Assembly: GCF_900088415.1 (NCBI RefSeq)
Contig: NZ_FLLQ01000003.1
Span: forward strand, 496,001 to 560,000
Origin: Vibrio mediterranei
Lineage (GTDB): Bacteria; Pseudomonadota; Gammaproteobacteria; Enterobacterales; Vibrionaceae
Reading direction: 5' to 3'
DNA: 64,000 nt
Part shown: positions 1 to 9,687 of the stretch, piece after piece
Numbering within the stretch: the stretch's first letter is position 1
Layout: each line of letters begins with the position of its first letter
The notes under the pieces: model-generated
Database searches by the model: none
Told to the model about the DNA's origin: nothing
Seen by the model: the letters and a program-made list of their open reading frames with translations, nothing else
Position numbers and translations under genes: made by a program

Positions 1-371
1 CTGTAGCTATGTTTGGTAAACTGGCTCAACCGATGACTGATGAAGCCTTTGCTCAGAAAATTGCTCAGGTTCTCTCTAGAGAACCGCTTCACATTGCACC
101 TGAACAAGCGGAGAAAATGATTGAAACGGTAGGTTGGTGCACCGGTGGTGGTCAGGACTATATTGAACTTGCTGCATCTAAAGGGCTCGATGCATTTATC
201 TCAGGTGAGATCTCTGAGCGCACAACCTACACAGCCCGTGAATTGAACATCCACTATTTTGCGGCGGGCCACCATGCAACTGAAAGATATGGTATTAAGG
301 CTCTGGGTGAGTGGCTAGCATCAGCGCATGGCCTTGATGTCGAGTTTATCGACATTGATAATCCAGTTTAG
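1..371 (+). CDS. ybgI: Nif3-like dinuclear metal centre protein, C-terminal part (cut by window edge)
   Basis: The reading frame is open to the first base of the window, so this is the 3' part of a gene that starts upstream; about 123 codons are visible, roughly half of the usual ~250. The visible part contains the family's metal-site stretch GWCTGGGQDYIELA and, later, the run FAAGHHATERYG whose histidines fit the C-terminal metal-binding motif of the Nif3/DUF34 family. The protein folds as a hexameric toroid with a two-metal site; annotations as GTP cyclohydrolase 1 type 2 are from remote homology and its real reaction is uncertain. The gene converges on gltA across a shared terminator. The family call is secure from the two motifs; the function is not. 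Confidence 0.88.
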   Translation, partial: VAMFGKLAQPMTDEAFAQKIAQVLSREPLHIAPEQAEKMIETVGWCTGGGQDYIELAASKGLDAFISGEISERTTYTARELNIHYFAAGHHATERYGIKALGEWLASAHGLDVEFIDIDNPV

Positions 372-384
372 ATTTTCTTCTAAT

Positions 385-413
385 AAAAAAGAGCAGCGTA
401 AGCTGCTCTTTTG
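385..413. terminator. Bidirectional intrinsic terminator between ybgI and gltA
   Basis: Stem GAGCAGC (391-397) / GCTGCTC (402-408) with loop GTAA, flanked by an A-run on the left and a T-run on the right, so it can end transcripts from both converging genes. Confidence 0.9.
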
Positions 414-446
414 TTTTCAGATGTTGTGTCTGATTGATGTGCTCTG

Positions 447-1736
447 TTATTCACGCTCGTGAAGCGGTTTGAAATCACGCATTTCTTCACCAGTATAAAG
501 CTGGCGAGGACGACCGATACGGTTGCCTGGATCGCTGTGCATTTCGTTCCAATGAGCAATCCAACCCACAGTACGAGACATCGCGAAGATAACCGTAAAC
601 ATAGAAACAGGGATACCAATCGCTTTAAGGATAATACCTGAGTAGAAGTCTACGTTTGGATACAGTTTCTTCTCAACGAAGTACTCATCTGAAAGTGCTA
701 TACGCTCAAGTTCCATTGCCACGTCGAGTAGTGGATCTTTGATGTTTAGCTCTTTTAGTACTTCGTGACACGCTTCGCGCATTACTGTTGCACGTGGATC
801 GTAGTTTTTATAAACACGGTGTCCAAAGCCCATTAGGCGGAATGGATCGTCTTTATCTTTCGCGCGCTCGATGAATTCCGGAATCTGATCAACAGAGCCG
901 ATTTCTTCAAGCATACGCAAACATGCTTCGTTGGCACCACCGTGAGCAGGGCCCCATAGTGATGCAATACCAGCTGCAATACACGCAAATGGGTTAGCAC
1001 CCGATGAACCAGCAAGACGTACTGTAGAAGTCGAAGCGTTTTGCTCGTGGTCTGCGTGCAGAGTGAAGATTTTATCCATCGCACGTGCAACGATAGGGTT
1101 CACTTCATACTCTTCACATGGGTTAGCAAACATCATGTGTAGGAAGTTTTCCGCATACGTTAGATCGTTACGAGGATAGATGAATGGTTGACCGATTGAG
1201 TACTTGTAACACATAGCTGCAAGTGTCGGCATCTTAGAAATCAAACGATAAGCCGCGATTTCACGGTGCGTATCATTATTAATATCTAAAGAATCGTGAT
1301 AGAAGGCTGCAAGAGCGCCTACAACACCGCACATAACCGCCATTGGGTGAGCATCGCGACGGAAACCGTGGAAGAAACTCGCGATTTGTTCGTGAACCAT
1401 GGTGTGGCGTGTAACGATTTGTTTGAAACTCTCATATTCTTCTCGTGTAGGGGCTTCACCAACAAGAAGGATATAGCAAACTTCAAGGTAGTCTGCATTG
1501 TTAGCTAACTGATCGATTGGGAAGCCACGGTGCAGTAGTACACCTTTGCCGCCGTCGATATAAGTGATTTGAGATTCACAGGATGCAGTGGCAAGAAAAC
1601 CTGGGTCAAAAGTAAAGTAACCATTGGCTCCAAGTTTACGAACGTCGACTACTTGTGGTCCGATAGAACCATCCATAATCGGCAGCTCGATTGGCGCTTG
1701 ACCTTCAATATGAAGGGTCGCTTTCTTATCTGCCAT
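447..1736 (-). CDS. gltA: Citrate synthase (type II, hexameric)
   Basis: Condenses oxaloacetate and acetyl-CoA to citrate, the entry step of the TCA cycle, in the cytosol. The 429 residues match the usual length of the NADH-inhibited hexameric enzyme of gammaproteobacteria (E. coli 427). The catalytic triad is visible: His in [10 protein letters not shown], His in [15 protein letters not shown] and Asp in YPNVDFYSG. The N-terminal domain typical of type II enzymes, with a cysteine-containing strand ([15 protein letters not shown]), is present. The ATG is preceded on its own strand by an AAGGAGAT ribosome site. It is divergent from sdhCDAB across 395 bp, which suggests shared control by redox and carbon signals, as in E. 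coli. Confidence is very high. Confidence 0.98.
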   Translation of the reverse strand: MADKKATLHIEGQAPIELPIMDGSIGPQVVDVRKLGANGYFTFDPGFLATASCESQITYIDGGKGVLLHRGFPIDQLANNADYLEVCYILLVGEAPTREEYESFKQIVTRHTMVHEQIASFFHGFRRDAHPMAVMCGVVGALAAFYHDSLDINNDTHREIAAYRLISKMPTLAAMCYKYSIGQPFIYPRNDLTYAENFLHMMFANPCEEYEVNPIVARAMDKIFTLHADHEQNASTSTVRLAGSSGANPFACIAAGIASLWGPAHGGANEACLRMLEEIGSVDQIPEFIERAKDKDDPFRLMGFGHRVYKNYDPRATVMREACHEVLKELNIKDPLLDVAMELERIALSDEYFVEKKLYPNVDFYSGIILKAIGIPVSMFTVIFAMSRTVGWIAHWNEMHSDPGNRIGRPRQLYTGEEMRDFKPLHERE

Positions 1737-2131
1737 AACAATCTCCTTTGTTTATTATTTAATCCGTCCAGGATGTTTGTGTGCCAATTTTTTACTTCGC
1801 TTCGCGGTTAAAGTCAATTTTTAAACGGTGATGTGTGCACTTGTTATGATTTTTTATAGAAAAATGGTTAAAAATCTGTTCTGTGTAGCATATTTTGTTA
1901 CACCAATTGTATTAGAATGTTGCCAACCGTATAGTTGCGGTGAAATTGTTGGTCAAATCCTTATAAATTCTAGGGTACAAACCGAGGTGAGGTCGATTTG
2001 GATCTTAGTCTGTTAACATTATTGTTACAATTATCTCTCTTGTAACACGAATTTATTGTTAACTTTATGTTAACTTTTGAGGCTTACGGACCAAAATTTA
2101 TTCATAACAATAAATGGCTCAATGGAGCTGA
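1737..2131. promoter_or_regulatory. gltA/sdhC divergent promoter region (395 bp without a gene)
   Basis: An AT-rich region with no supported ORF that must hold the promoters of gltA (leftward) and sdhC (rightward). The right half carries clustered GTTA-type repeats, listed separately. The start of sdhC is a GTG at 2132 with GGAG at 2124-2127. I could not single out -35/-10 boxes with confidence. Confidence 0.6.
2011..2074. promoter_or_regulatory. Cluster of GTTAA direct repeats, ArcA-box-like
   Basis: Repeats TGTTAAC (2011), TTGTTAC (2022), TTGTTAAC (2057) and ATGTTAAC (2068); the last two are spaced 11 bp apart. ArcA boxes are direct repeats of GTTA-type elements at 10-11 bp, and ArcA represses sdh in E. 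coli under anaerobiosis, so position, spacing and gene context agree. The assignment to ArcA is inference. Confidence 0.5.
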
Positions 2132-2524
2132 GTGAGCAAGCCCGTGAAAGAAAGAAAGTCCAGACCTGTTAATTTAGATTTGCAGACAATTCGCTTTCCG
2201 ATCACAGCAATCGCTTCCATCCTGCACCGTGTGTCGGGTGTGATTACGTTTGTGTCGATCGGTATACTTCTTTGGTTACTATCCAAATCACTCTCTTCTC
2301 CGATTGGTTTCGCAGAAGCTGCTGACATCGTCGATGGTTTCTTCGTGAAATTTATCCTTTGGGGAATTTTGACGGCATTGGCGTACCACATTGTTGGTGG
2401 TGTGCGTCATTTGATTATGGACCTAGGCTATTTTGAGGAGCTCGAGTCGGGCACCAAAAGCGCTAAGGTTGCCTTCATCGTGACAGGTGTTCTGTCACTG
2501 CTGGCTGGAGTATTGGTATGGTAA
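2132..2524 (+). CDS. sdhC: Succinate dehydrogenase cytochrome b556 subunit
   Basis: Membrane anchor of complex II; with SdhD it binds heme b and ubiquinone. 130 residues with three hydrophobic segments (about 22-45, 65-88, 108-130). The family signature HRVSGV lies near residue 30, and the heme-ligand region AYHIVGGVRHLIMDLG matches the conserved His of SdhC. The start is a GTG at 2132, chosen because GGAG lies 5 bases upstream and the product length fits the family (E. coli 129). Its end overlaps sdhD by 7 bases, so translation is coupled. Confidence 0.96.
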   Translation: MSKPVKERKSRPVNLDLQTIRFPITAIASILHRVSGVITFVSIGILLWLLSKSLSSPIGFAEAADIVDGFFVKFILWGILTALAYHIVGGVRHLIMDLGYFEELESGTKSAKVAFIVTGVLSLLAGVLVW

Positions 2525-2865
2525 ACAACGTCTCAACATTTGGTCGTAATGGCGTACACGATTTCTTATTGATTCGTGCTACCGCTATCATTATGACGCT
2601 TTATACGATTTATCTCGTGAGCTTCTGCGCGTTTGCAGGAGACATTTCCTACGTATCGTGGACCAATTTCTTTGGTGGTACTTTCACTAAAGTCTTCACT
2701 ATGTTGGCGCTAGCTTCAGTGCTTATTCATGCGTGGATTGGTCTATGGCAAGTTCTTACAGACTACATCAAATGTGCCAAGCTTCGTGGTGCACTGCAAC
2801 TGACTTTCATCGCAGTGCTTCTTGGTTATTTCTTCTCTGGTTTCTTTATTCTGTGGGGTGCGTAA
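2518..2865 (+). CDS. sdhD: Succinate dehydrogenase hydrophobic membrane anchor subunit
   Basis: Second membrane anchor of complex II, completing the heme and quinone pocket. 115 residues, same as E. coli, with three membrane segments. The His in ASVLIHAWIGLWQVLTDYIK and the aspartate-tyrosine pair that follows correspond to the heme and quinone-site region. The ATG overlaps the end of sdhC and the stop codon directly abuts the GTG of sdhA. Confidence 0.95.
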   Translation: MVNNVSTFGRNGVHDFLLIRATAIIMTLYTIYLVSFCAFAGDISYVSWTNFFGGTFTKVFTMLALASVLIHAWIGLWQVLTDYIKCAKLRGALQLTFIAVLLGYFFSGFFILWGA

Positions 2866-4632
2866 GTGTCTATTCCAGTTCGTGAGTTCGATGCCGTAGT
2901 AATCGGCGCTGGTGGTGCGGGCATGCGTGCCGCACTACAAATTTCAGAGCAAGGCCTATCATGTGCATTGCTATCCAAAGTATTTCCTACTCGTTCACAT
3001 ACAGTATCCGCTCAGGGTGGTATCACAGTAGCGCTAGGAAACTCTCATAAAGACAACTGGCAGTGGCATATGTATGACACTGTTAAAGGTTCTGACTACA
3101 TTGGTGACCAAAACGCTATCGAGTATATGTGTAAGAATGGTCCTAAGTCTGTTATCGAACTAGAAAAAATGGGTCTACCGTTTTCTCGTTTTGAAGATGG
3201 CTCGATCTACCAACGTCCATTTGGTGGTCAGTCTAAAGAGTTTGGTGGCGAGCAGGCAGCACGTACTGCAGCTGCAGCTGACCGTACTGGTCATGCTTTG
3301 CTTCATACGCTTTATCAGCAAAACATTAAGCACAAGACCACAATTTTCTCAGAGTGGTATGCACTTGACCTAGTGAAAAACCAAGACGGTGCGATTCTTG
3401 GTTGTACTGCGTTATGCATGGAAACTGGTGAGATTTGTTACTTCAAGTCCAAAGCAACCATTCTAGCGACAGGCGGTGCAGGTCGAATCTACGCTTCTAC
3501 TACCAATGCTCACATCAACACTGGTGATGGTGTCGGTATGGCGTTACGTGCAGGCGTTCCTATGCAAGACATGGAAATGTGGCAGTTCCACCCAACTGGT
3601 ATCGCTGGCGCTGGTGTACTAGTAACAGAAGGTTGTCGTGGTGAAGGTGGCTATCTTCTTAATAAAGATGGCGAACGCTTCATGGAACGTTATGCACCAA
3701 ATGCAAAAGACCTTGCTGGTCGTGATGTAGTTGCTCGTTCAATGATGATTGAAATTCGTGAAGGTCGCGGCTGCGATGGTCCATGGGGTCCACATATTAA
3801 ACTGAAATTGGATCACCTAGGCAAAGACGTACTTGAGTCGCGCCTTCCAGGTATTTGTGAACTTTCTCGAACGTTTGCACACGTTGATCCAGTTAAAGAG
3901 CCAATCCCTGTTATTCCAACGTGTCACTACATGATGGGTGGTGTACCAACGCAAGTTTCTGGTCAAGCTATTAAACAAGATGCTTCTGGAAACGACCTTG
4001 AAGTACAAGGCCTATTTGCTTGTGGTGAAATTGCTTCTGTATCGGTTCATGGCGCTAACCGTCTAGGTGGTAACTCATTGCTTGACCTCGTGGTATTTGG
4101 TCGTGCTACTGGTCTTCATCTTGGTGAAACTCTGGCCGCGCAAACAGAAGCTCGTCCAGCGACGGAATCAGACATTGAAGAGTCACTGGCACGTACTATG
4201 CGCTGGGAAAACAGCACTTCAGGTGAAGATCCTGTTCAAATTCGTAAAGATCTACAAACTTGTATGCAAAACAGCTTCTCGGTATTCCGTGAAGGTGATG
4301 CAATGGCAACAGGTCTAGAAGAGCTAAAAGTGATTCGTGAGCGCCTACAAAACGCACACCTTGCAGATAAGTCTTCAGAATTTAATACCCAACGCGTTGA
4401 GTGTTTAGAGCTTGATAACTTGATGGAAACGGCATTCTCTACAGCGGTTGCGGCGAACTATCGTACAGAAAGCCGCGGAGCACACGCTCGTTTTGACTAT
4501 CCAGACCGTGATGACGAGCAATGGCTATGTCACTCTATCTACAACCCGGAAACTGAACAGATGACGAAACGTGATGTCAACATGACACCAGTTCATCGTG
4601 AAGCTTTCCCACCGAAAGCACGTACGTACTAG
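2866..4632 (+). CDS. sdhA: Succinate dehydrogenase flavoprotein subunit
   Basis: Oxidises succinate to fumarate with covalently bound FAD on the cytoplasmic face of complex II. 588 residues, same as E. coli. The dinucleotide-binding [10 protein letters not shown] is at residues ~14-23; the FAD-linking His is in [10 protein letters not shown]; active-site stretches MWQFHPTGI and [15 protein letters not shown] are present. It starts with GTG immediately after the sdhD stop (no spacer), so expression depends on translation of sdhD. Confidence 0.98.
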   Translation: MSIPVREFDAVVIGAGGAGMRAALQISEQGLSCALLSKVFPTRSHTVSAQGGITVALGNSHKDNWQWHMYDTVKGSDYIGDQNAIEYMCKNGPKSVIELEKMGLPFSRFEDGSIYQRPFGGQSKEFGGEQAARTAAAADRTGHALLHTLYQQNIKHKTTIFSEWYALDLVKNQDGAILGCTALCMETGEICYFKSKATILATGGAGRIYASTTNAHINTGDGVGMALRAGVPMQDMEMWQFHPTGIAGAGVLVTEGCRGEGGYLLNKDGERFMERYAPNAKDLAGRDVVARSMMIEIREGRGCDGPWGPHIKLKLDHLGKDVLESRLPGICELSRTFAHVDPVKEPIPVIPTCHYMMGGVPTQVSGQAIKQDASGNDLEVQGLFACGEIASVSVHGANRLGGNSLLDLVVFGRATGLHLGETLAAQTEARPATESDIEESLARTMRWENSTSGEDPVQIRKDLQTCMQNSFSVFREGDAMATGLEELKVIRERLQNAHLADKSSEFNTQRVECLELDNLMETAFSTAVAANYRTESRGAHARFDYPDRDDEQWLCHSIYNPETEQMTKRDVNMTPVHREAFPPKARTY

Positions 4633-4647
4633 AGGGAGGACCAGACT

Positions 4648-5358
4648 ATGAAACTTAATTTCTCTCTATACCGTTACAATCCGGATGTAGACAATAAGCC
4701 TTACATGAAGGCATACACACTTGAAGTCGATGAAGGCTCTGACATGATGGTGTTAGATGCTCTGATTCTTCTGAAAGAGCAAGACCCGACGCTATCATTC
4801 CGTCGTTCTTGTCGTGAAGGTGTTTGTGGCTCTGATGGCCTAAATATGAATGGCAAAAATGGCCTGGCTTGTATCACGCCACTGTCAGCTCTGGAAGGGA
4901 ACGAGATCGTAATTCGACCACTTCCTGGATTACCTGTAGTTCGTGACTTGATTGTCGACATGACTCAGTTTTATGATAACTACGCGAAAGTTAAGCCGTT
5001 TCTTATTTCGGATGGCAATTTGCCACCTTCGCGTGAAAATCTGCAAATGCCAGAAGAGCGAGCGCATTTGGATGGATTGTATGAGTGCATTATGTGTGCA
5101 TGTTGTACGACATCTTGCCCGTCATTCTGGTGGAATCCAGATAAATTCATCGGACCAGCAGGTCTACTTGCCGCGTACCGTTGGTTGATTGACAGCCGCG
5201 ATACAGCAACAGATGAACGCTTATCAAATCTTGACGATGCATTTAGCGTTTTCCGTTGTCATGGCATCATGAACTGTGTCAGTGTATGTCCTAAAGGACT
5301 AAACCCGACAAAAGCAATTGGCCACATCAAGTCAATGCTTGTGAATCGTTCGGTGTAA
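4648..5358 (+). CDS. sdhB: Succinate dehydrogenase iron-sulfur subunit
   Basis: Carries electrons from FAD to quinone through three Fe-S clusters. 236 residues (E. coli 238). The plant-ferredoxin-type motif CREGVCGSDGLN with a later Cys binds the 2Fe-2S cluster; CIMCACCTTSCPS and CHGIMNCVSVCPKG supply ligands for the 4Fe-4S and 3Fe-4S clusters. The quinone-site Trp in PSFWWNPDK is present. It follows sdhA by 15 bases with a strong GGGAGGA ribosome site. Confidence 0.98.
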   Translation: MKLNFSLYRYNPDVDNKPYMKAYTLEVDEGSDMMVLDALILLKEQDPTLSFRRSCREGVCGSDGLNMNGKNGLACITPLSALEGNEIVIRPLPGLPVVRDLIVDMTQFYDNYAKVKPFLISDGNLPPSRENLQMPEERAHLDGLYECIMCACCTTSCPSFWWNPDKFIGPAGLLAAYRWLIDSRDTATDERLSNLDDAFSVFRCHGIMNCVSVCPKGLNPTKAIGHIKSMLVNRSV

Positions 5359-5372
5359 CAAATAATAAAATT

Positions 5373-5400
5373 GCCGGCTCGACCTTTTGGAAGAGCCGGC
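5373..5400 (+). other. Hairpin between sdhB and sucA
   Basis: Perfect 8-bp inverted repeat GCCGGCTC (5373-5380) / GAGCCGGC (5393-5400) with a 12-base loop, followed by TTCTAATA rather than a real T-run. It probably acts as an attenuator or 3'-end protector of the sdh message rather than a full terminator; this is inferred from position. Confidence 0.6.
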
Positions 5401-5460
5401 TTCTAATAGCTCGGCGTAGACCGAAGCATACGTGAAAACTACTACTGGTTAAGGGAAAAT

Positions 5461-8271
5461 ATGCACAATGGTGTGATGAAGGCATGGCTCGAGTCTTCAC
5501 ACTTGGCAGGCGCCAATGCAACGTACGTAGAAGACCTCTACGAACTGTATCTAAGTGATCCCGATCAGGTAAGTGAGGAGTGGAGACGTGTTTTTGAAGG
5601 GTTGCCTGTGCAACCTGACGATGTGGTTGAACAACCGCATTCACGTGTCCGTGATTACTTCCGACGACTCGCTCAAGAAACAAAGCATTCAAGTGTTCAA
5701 GTAAGTGACCCCGAGGTCGATGCTAAACAAGTAAAAGTACTGCAGCTAATCAACGCTTACCGCTTCCGCGGTCACCAAGCTGCTAACCTAGACCCGCTGG
5801 GTTTATGGAAACGTCCGATTGTTGAAGAGCTGGAACCTGCTTTCCACTCTCTTACTGAAGACGATTTAGATGAGACATTTAATGTTGGCTCTTTTGCTAT
5901 TGGGCAAGAAAGCATGACACTACGTGATCTTCATAAGGCGCTGCAAAAAACCTATTGTGGCTCCGTTGGTGCAGAATACATGCACATGACCAACACCGCA
6001 CAAAAACGTTGGATCCAGCAGCGTTTAGAATCAGTAGTCGGTCAACCCTCCTTTGATATTGAACATAAACACACTTTCCTTGAAGAACTGACTGCTGCGG
6101 AAGGGCTTGAGCGCTATTTAGGTGCCAAATTCCCAGGTGCAAAGCGTTTCTCTCTAGAAGGTGGCGACGCCCTTATTCCAATGACTAAAGAACTTATCCG
6201 CCATGCTGGTAGCAAGGGGATGCGTGAAGTTGTGATTGGTATGGCGCACCGTGGTCGTTTGAACATGCTGGTCAACGTCTTGGGTAAGAAACCACAAGAT
6301 TTGTTTGATGAGTTTGCGGGTAAGCATGACGAAACATGGGGTACTGGTGATGTTAAGTACCACCAAGGTTTCTCTGCTGACTTTGCAACGCCTGGTGGAG
6401 ATGTGCATTTAGCTCTAGCATTTAACCCATCTCACCTTGAGATCGTTAACCCAGTAGTTATTGGTTCTGTGCGTGCTCGTCAAGATCGCTTAGGCGACAA
6501 AGATGGTCGTTCGGTACTGCCGATTACCATCCACGGTGACTCTGCAATCGCAGGTCAAGGTGTAGTTGCTGAAACGTTCAACATGTCTCAAGCACGAGGC
6601 TTCCGAGTTGGTGGTACGGTTCGCATTGTTGTGAATAACCAAGTCGGCTTTACTACTTCAAACCCACATGACATGCGTTCTACGATGTACTGTACGGACA
6701 TCTCTAAGATGGTACAGGCACCGATATTCCATGTTAATGCTGATGATCCTGAAGCCGTTGCATTTGTTACTCAAATCGCATTGGACTTCAGAAATGAGTT
6801 TGCTAAAGATGTGGTCATTGACTTAGTTTGCTATCGTCGCCACGGCCATAACGAAGCAGATGAACCAAATGCTACTCAGCCATTGATGTACCAAAAAATC
6901 AAGAAACACCCAACTCCACGTAAGTTGTATGCCGATGTACTAATCGAGCGTGAAGAGAGTGATATTGAAACTGCGACTCAAATGATCAATGAATATCGTG
7001 ATGCATTGGATAGAGGCGAAGTGGTATGTAAAGAATGGCGTCCAATGGCTCTGCATTCAGTAGACTGGTCTCCATATATGGACCGAGAGTGGGACGAAAA
7101 ATGGGCAAGTGAAGTGAAGACAGAGCGTCTTGTTGAGCTTGGCCAACGTCTTGGACAGTATCCAGATAGCCATAAACTGCAAAGCCGAGTCAATAAGCTC
7201 TACAACGATCGCGCTGCTATGATGAGCGGTGAGAAAATGATCGATTGGGGTATGGCTGAAACACTGGCGTACGCCACTCTTCTGGATGATGGAAAACGTA
7301 TTCGTATTTCTGGTCAAGACTCAGGTCGAGGAACCTTCTTCCACAGACATTCGGTTCTGCATAATCAAGATGATGCAAGTACCTATATTCCTCTAGCTAA
7401 TCTGCACGACAAACAGGGACCTTTCCAAGTCTTTGACTCCGTACTGTCTGAAGAAGCGGTACTGGCGTTTGAATACGGTTATGCTACTGCGGAACCAAGC
7501 GGTCTAACTATTTGGGAGGCGCAGTTTGGTGATTTCGCTAACGGTGCACAAGTTGTCATCGATCAGTTCATATCTTCTGGTGAACAAAAGTGGGGGCGTT
7601 TGTGTGGCCTGACTATGCTATTGCCACACGGTTATGAAGGCCAAGGTCCAGAACACTCTTCGGCAAGACTGGAGCGCTACTTACAGCTTTGTGCTGAACA
7701 AAACATGCAAGTGGTAATCCCATCTACGCCAGCCCAGGTGTATCACATGATTCGTCGTCAAGTGGTTCGCCCGATGCGTAGACCGCTTATCGTTATGTCG
7801 CCAAAATCGCTACTAAGACATCCACTGTGTACTTCAACTATTGAAGAGCTTGCACAAGGTACGTTTGAACCTGCGATCGGGGAAATTGACGATATTGCTC
7901 CAGAGAACGTGAAACGTGTCGTTTTCTGTTCAGGTAAGGTTTACTTTGACTTACTTGAGCAGCGTCGTAACAACGACCAAGATGACGTTGCTATCGTTCG
8001 TATTGAGCAGTTGTATCCATTCCCAATGGATGATGTAAGAGCGAAGATTGCTGCTTATACCAATGCGAAAGACTTTGTGTGGTGTCAAGAAGAGCCTCAA
8101 AACCAAGGCGCTTGGTATTCGAGCCAACATAACTTCCGTGCGGCAATCCCTGTAGGAGCAGAGCTGAGCTATGCTGGCCGACCAGCATCAGCATCTCCGG
8201 CAGTAGGTTATATGTCAGTACACTTAAAACAACAGAAAGCGTTAATTTCAGACGCGTTGACTCTAGATTAA
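5461..8271 (+). CDS. sucA: 2-oxoglutarate dehydrogenase E1 component
   Basis: Thiamine-diphosphate decarboxylase that converts 2-oxoglutarate and transfers the succinyl group to the lipoyl arm of SucB. 936 residues (E. coli 933). The N-terminal E2-binding segment (MKAWLESSHLAGANATYVED) is intact. Catalytic and cofactor stretches include GMAHRGRLN, HGDSAIAGQGVV and GHNEADEPNATQP; the C-terminal half has the transketolase-like FEYGYATAEP and LPHGYEGQGPEHSSAR. The ATG at 5461 lies behind AAGGG at 5453-5457 and gives the family N-terminus. It follows sdhB by 102 bases, so a shared sdh-suc transcript is likely. Confidence 0.98.
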   Translation: MHNGVMKAWLESSHLAGANATYVEDLYELYLSDPDQVSEEWRRVFEGLPVQPDDVVEQPHSRVRDYFRRLAQETKHSSVQVSDPEVDAKQVKVLQLINAYRFRGHQAANLDPLGLWKRPIVEELEPAFHSLTEDDLDETFNVGSFAIGQESMTLRDLHKALQKTYCGSVGAEYMHMTNTAQKRWIQQRLESVVGQPSFDIEHKHTFLEELTAAEGLERYLGAKFPGAKRFSLEGGDALIPMTKELIRHAGSKGMREVVIGMAHRGRLNMLVNVLGKKPQDLFDEFAGKHDETWGTGDVKYHQGFSADFATPGGDVHLALAFNPSHLEIVNPVVIGSVRARQDRLGDKDGRSVLPITIHGDSAIAGQGVVAETFNMSQARGFRVGGTVRIVVNNQVGFTTSNPHDMRSTMYCTDISKMVQAPIFHVNADDPEAVAFVTQIALDFRNEFAKDVVIDLVCYRRHGHNEADEPNATQPLMYQKIKKHPTPRKLYADVLIEREESDIETATQMINEYRDALDRGEVVCKEWRPMALHSVDWSPYMDREWDEKWASEVKTERLVELGQRLGQYPDSHKLQSRVNKLYNDRAAMMSGEKMIDWGMAETLAYATLLDDGKRIRISGQDSGRGTFFHRHSVLHNQDDASTYIPLANLHDKQGPFQVFDSVLSEEAVLAFEYGYATAEPSGLTIWEAQFGDFANGAQVVIDQFISSGEQKWGRLCGLTMLLPHGYEGQGPEHSSARLERYLQLCAEQNMQVVIPSTPAQVYHMIRRQVVRPMRRPLIVMSPKSLLRHPLCTSTIEELAQGTFEPAIGEIDDIAPENVKRVVFCSGKVYFDLLEQRRNNDQDDVAIVRIEQLYPFPMDDVRAKIAAYTNAKDFVWCQEEPQNQGAWYSSQHNFRAAIPVGAELSYAGRPASASPAVGYMSVHLKQQKALISDALTLD

Positions 8272-8299
8272 GAACTAGAAGTAAAAGGAAGACACAGAT

Positions 8300-9505
8300 A
8301 TGACAATTGAAATTCTGGTTCCAGACTTACCTGAATCAGTTGCAGACGCGACAGTCGCAACTTGGCATAAAAAACCAGGCGAAGCGGTAGCGCGTGATGA
8401 AGTTATCGTTGATATCGAAACCGATAAAGTAGTTCTAGAAGTACCGGCTCCTGATGCGGGTGTTCTAGAGGAAATTATTGAAGAAGAAGGTGCAACGGTA
8501 CTTTCTAAACAACTAATCGCTAAGCTTAAGCCAGGCGCTGTCGCGGGTGAACCAACTAGCGACACGACTGACTCTACAGAAGCTTCTCCAGATAAGCGCC
8601 ATAAAGCGTCACTAACAGAAGAGTCTAATGATGCATTGAGCCCAGCGGTTCGTCGCTTATTGGCCGAGAATGATTTGACGGCAAATGATGTGACAGGCAC
8701 TGGTGTTGGCGGTCGTATCACACGTGAAGATATTGAAGCGCACCTAGCGGCGGCCAAAGCGGCACCTAAAGCGGAAGCTGAAGTAGCTGTGGCTCCTGTG
8801 CTTGCTCGTAGCCAGAAGCGTGTTCCGATGACGCGCCTACGTAAGCGTGTTGCTGAGCGTTTGCTAGAAGCTAAGAACAGTACGGCGATGCTGACAACAT
8901 TTAACGAAGTGAACATGAAACCTATCATGGACCTTCGTAAGCAGTACAAAGACCAATTCGAAGAGCGTCATGGTACACGTTTAGGTTTCATGTCTTTCTA
9001 TGTGAAGGCAGTAACGGAAGCATTGAAGCGTTACCCTGAAGTAAACGCGTCGATTGATGGCGATGATATTGTGTATCACAACTACTTTGACATCAGCATG
9101 GCCGTCTCCACTCCTCGTGGCTTGGTTACGCCGGTACTTAAAGATTGCGACACTTTAGGTTTTGCTGACATCGAGAAAGGTATCAAAGAGCTAGCGATTA
9201 AAGGTCGTGACGGTAAGCTAACTGTTGAAGAGTTGACAGGTGGTAACTTTACTATCACAAACGGCGGTGTCTTTGGTTCTCTTATGTCTACGCCGATCAT
9301 CAACCCTCCTCAGGCTGCTATTTTGGGTATGCACAAAATCCAAGATCGCCCAATGGCGGTGGACGGCAAAGTAGAAATTTTGCCGATGATGTACCTAGCT
9401 CTGTCTTATGATCACCGTTTAATCGATGGTCGTGAATCCGTAGGCTTCTTGGTAACCATCAAGGAACTACTGGAAGATCCAGCACGCTTGCTACTTGATG
9501 TGTAA
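8300..9505 (+). CDS. sucB: Dihydrolipoyllysine-residue succinyltransferase (2-oxoglutarate dehydrogenase E2)
   Basis: Core of the 2-oxoglutarate dehydrogenase complex; passes succinyl from the lipoyl arm to CoA. 401 residues (E. coli 405). In order: lipoyl domain with the lipoylated Lys43 in IETDKVVLE; a linker; a peripheral-subunit-binding domain around residues 113-150 ([13 protein letters not shown] to [10 protein letters not shown]); an Ala/Lys-rich linker; and the acyltransferase domain ending in [12 protein letters not shown], whose His372 and Asp376 are the catalytic pair. It lies 28 bases after sucA with a good ribosome site (AAGGAAG). The shared E3 subunit (lpd) is not in the window. 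Confidence 0.98.
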   Translation: MTIEILVPDLPESVADATVATWHKKPGEAVARDEVIVDIETDKVVLEVPAPDAGVLEEIIEEEGATVLSKQLIAKLKPGAVAGEPTSDTTDSTEASPDKRHKASLTEESNDALSPAVRRLLAENDLTANDVTGTGVGGRITREDIEAHLAAAKAAPKAEAEVAVAPVLARSQKRVPMTRLRKRVAERLLEAKNSTAMLTTFNEVNMKPIMDLRKQYKDQFEERHGTRLGFMSFYVKAVTEALKRYPEVNASIDGDDIVYHNYFDISMAVSTPRGLVTPVLKDCDTLGFADIEKGIKELAIKGRDGKLTVEELTGGNFTITNGGVFGSLMSTPIINPPQAAILGMHKIQDRPMAVDGKVEILPMMYLALSYDHRLIDGRESVGFLVTIKELLEDPARLLLDV

Positions 9506-9516
9506 TTAAGCGTTGT

Positions 9517-9550
9517 TTTTATTTTGGACGTATGGACGTCTAAAATAAAA
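9517..9550. other. Hairpin 1 in the sucB-sucC gap
   Basis: A 14-bp stem (9517-9530 pairing with 9537-9550, one G-U) closing a 6-base loop TATGGA. The outer arms are A/T-only, so it reads as T-run/stem/A-run on both strands. It directly abuts a second hairpin. Confidence 0.75.
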
Positions 9551-9578
9551 GGAGCTAGACTTGCTCACGTCTAGCTCC
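9551..9578. other. Hairpin 2 in the sucB-sucC gap
   Basis: Perfect 10-bp inverted repeat GGAGCTAGAC (9551-9560) / GTCTAGCTCC (9569-9578) with an 8-base loop, immediately after hairpin 1. It has no T-run (TTAGTAAG follows), so it may slow RNase or partly end transcription between sucAB and sucCD. Confidence 0.75.
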
Positions 9579-9687
9579 TTAGTAAGCCCTTAAGGCGACT
9601 CTAACGAGTACTCCTACAGACGTATAACCGATACCGGTTTTATGGAAATAAAAAATCCCTCAGGGATATAACAAATGGAATCGCACA

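Noticed and set aside
8275..8949. 224-codon ORF antisense to sucB
   Set aside because: It lies wholly opposite the conserved lipoyl and linker region of sucB, has no ribosome site and is rich in Ser/Ala/Thr as expected for an antisense shadow.
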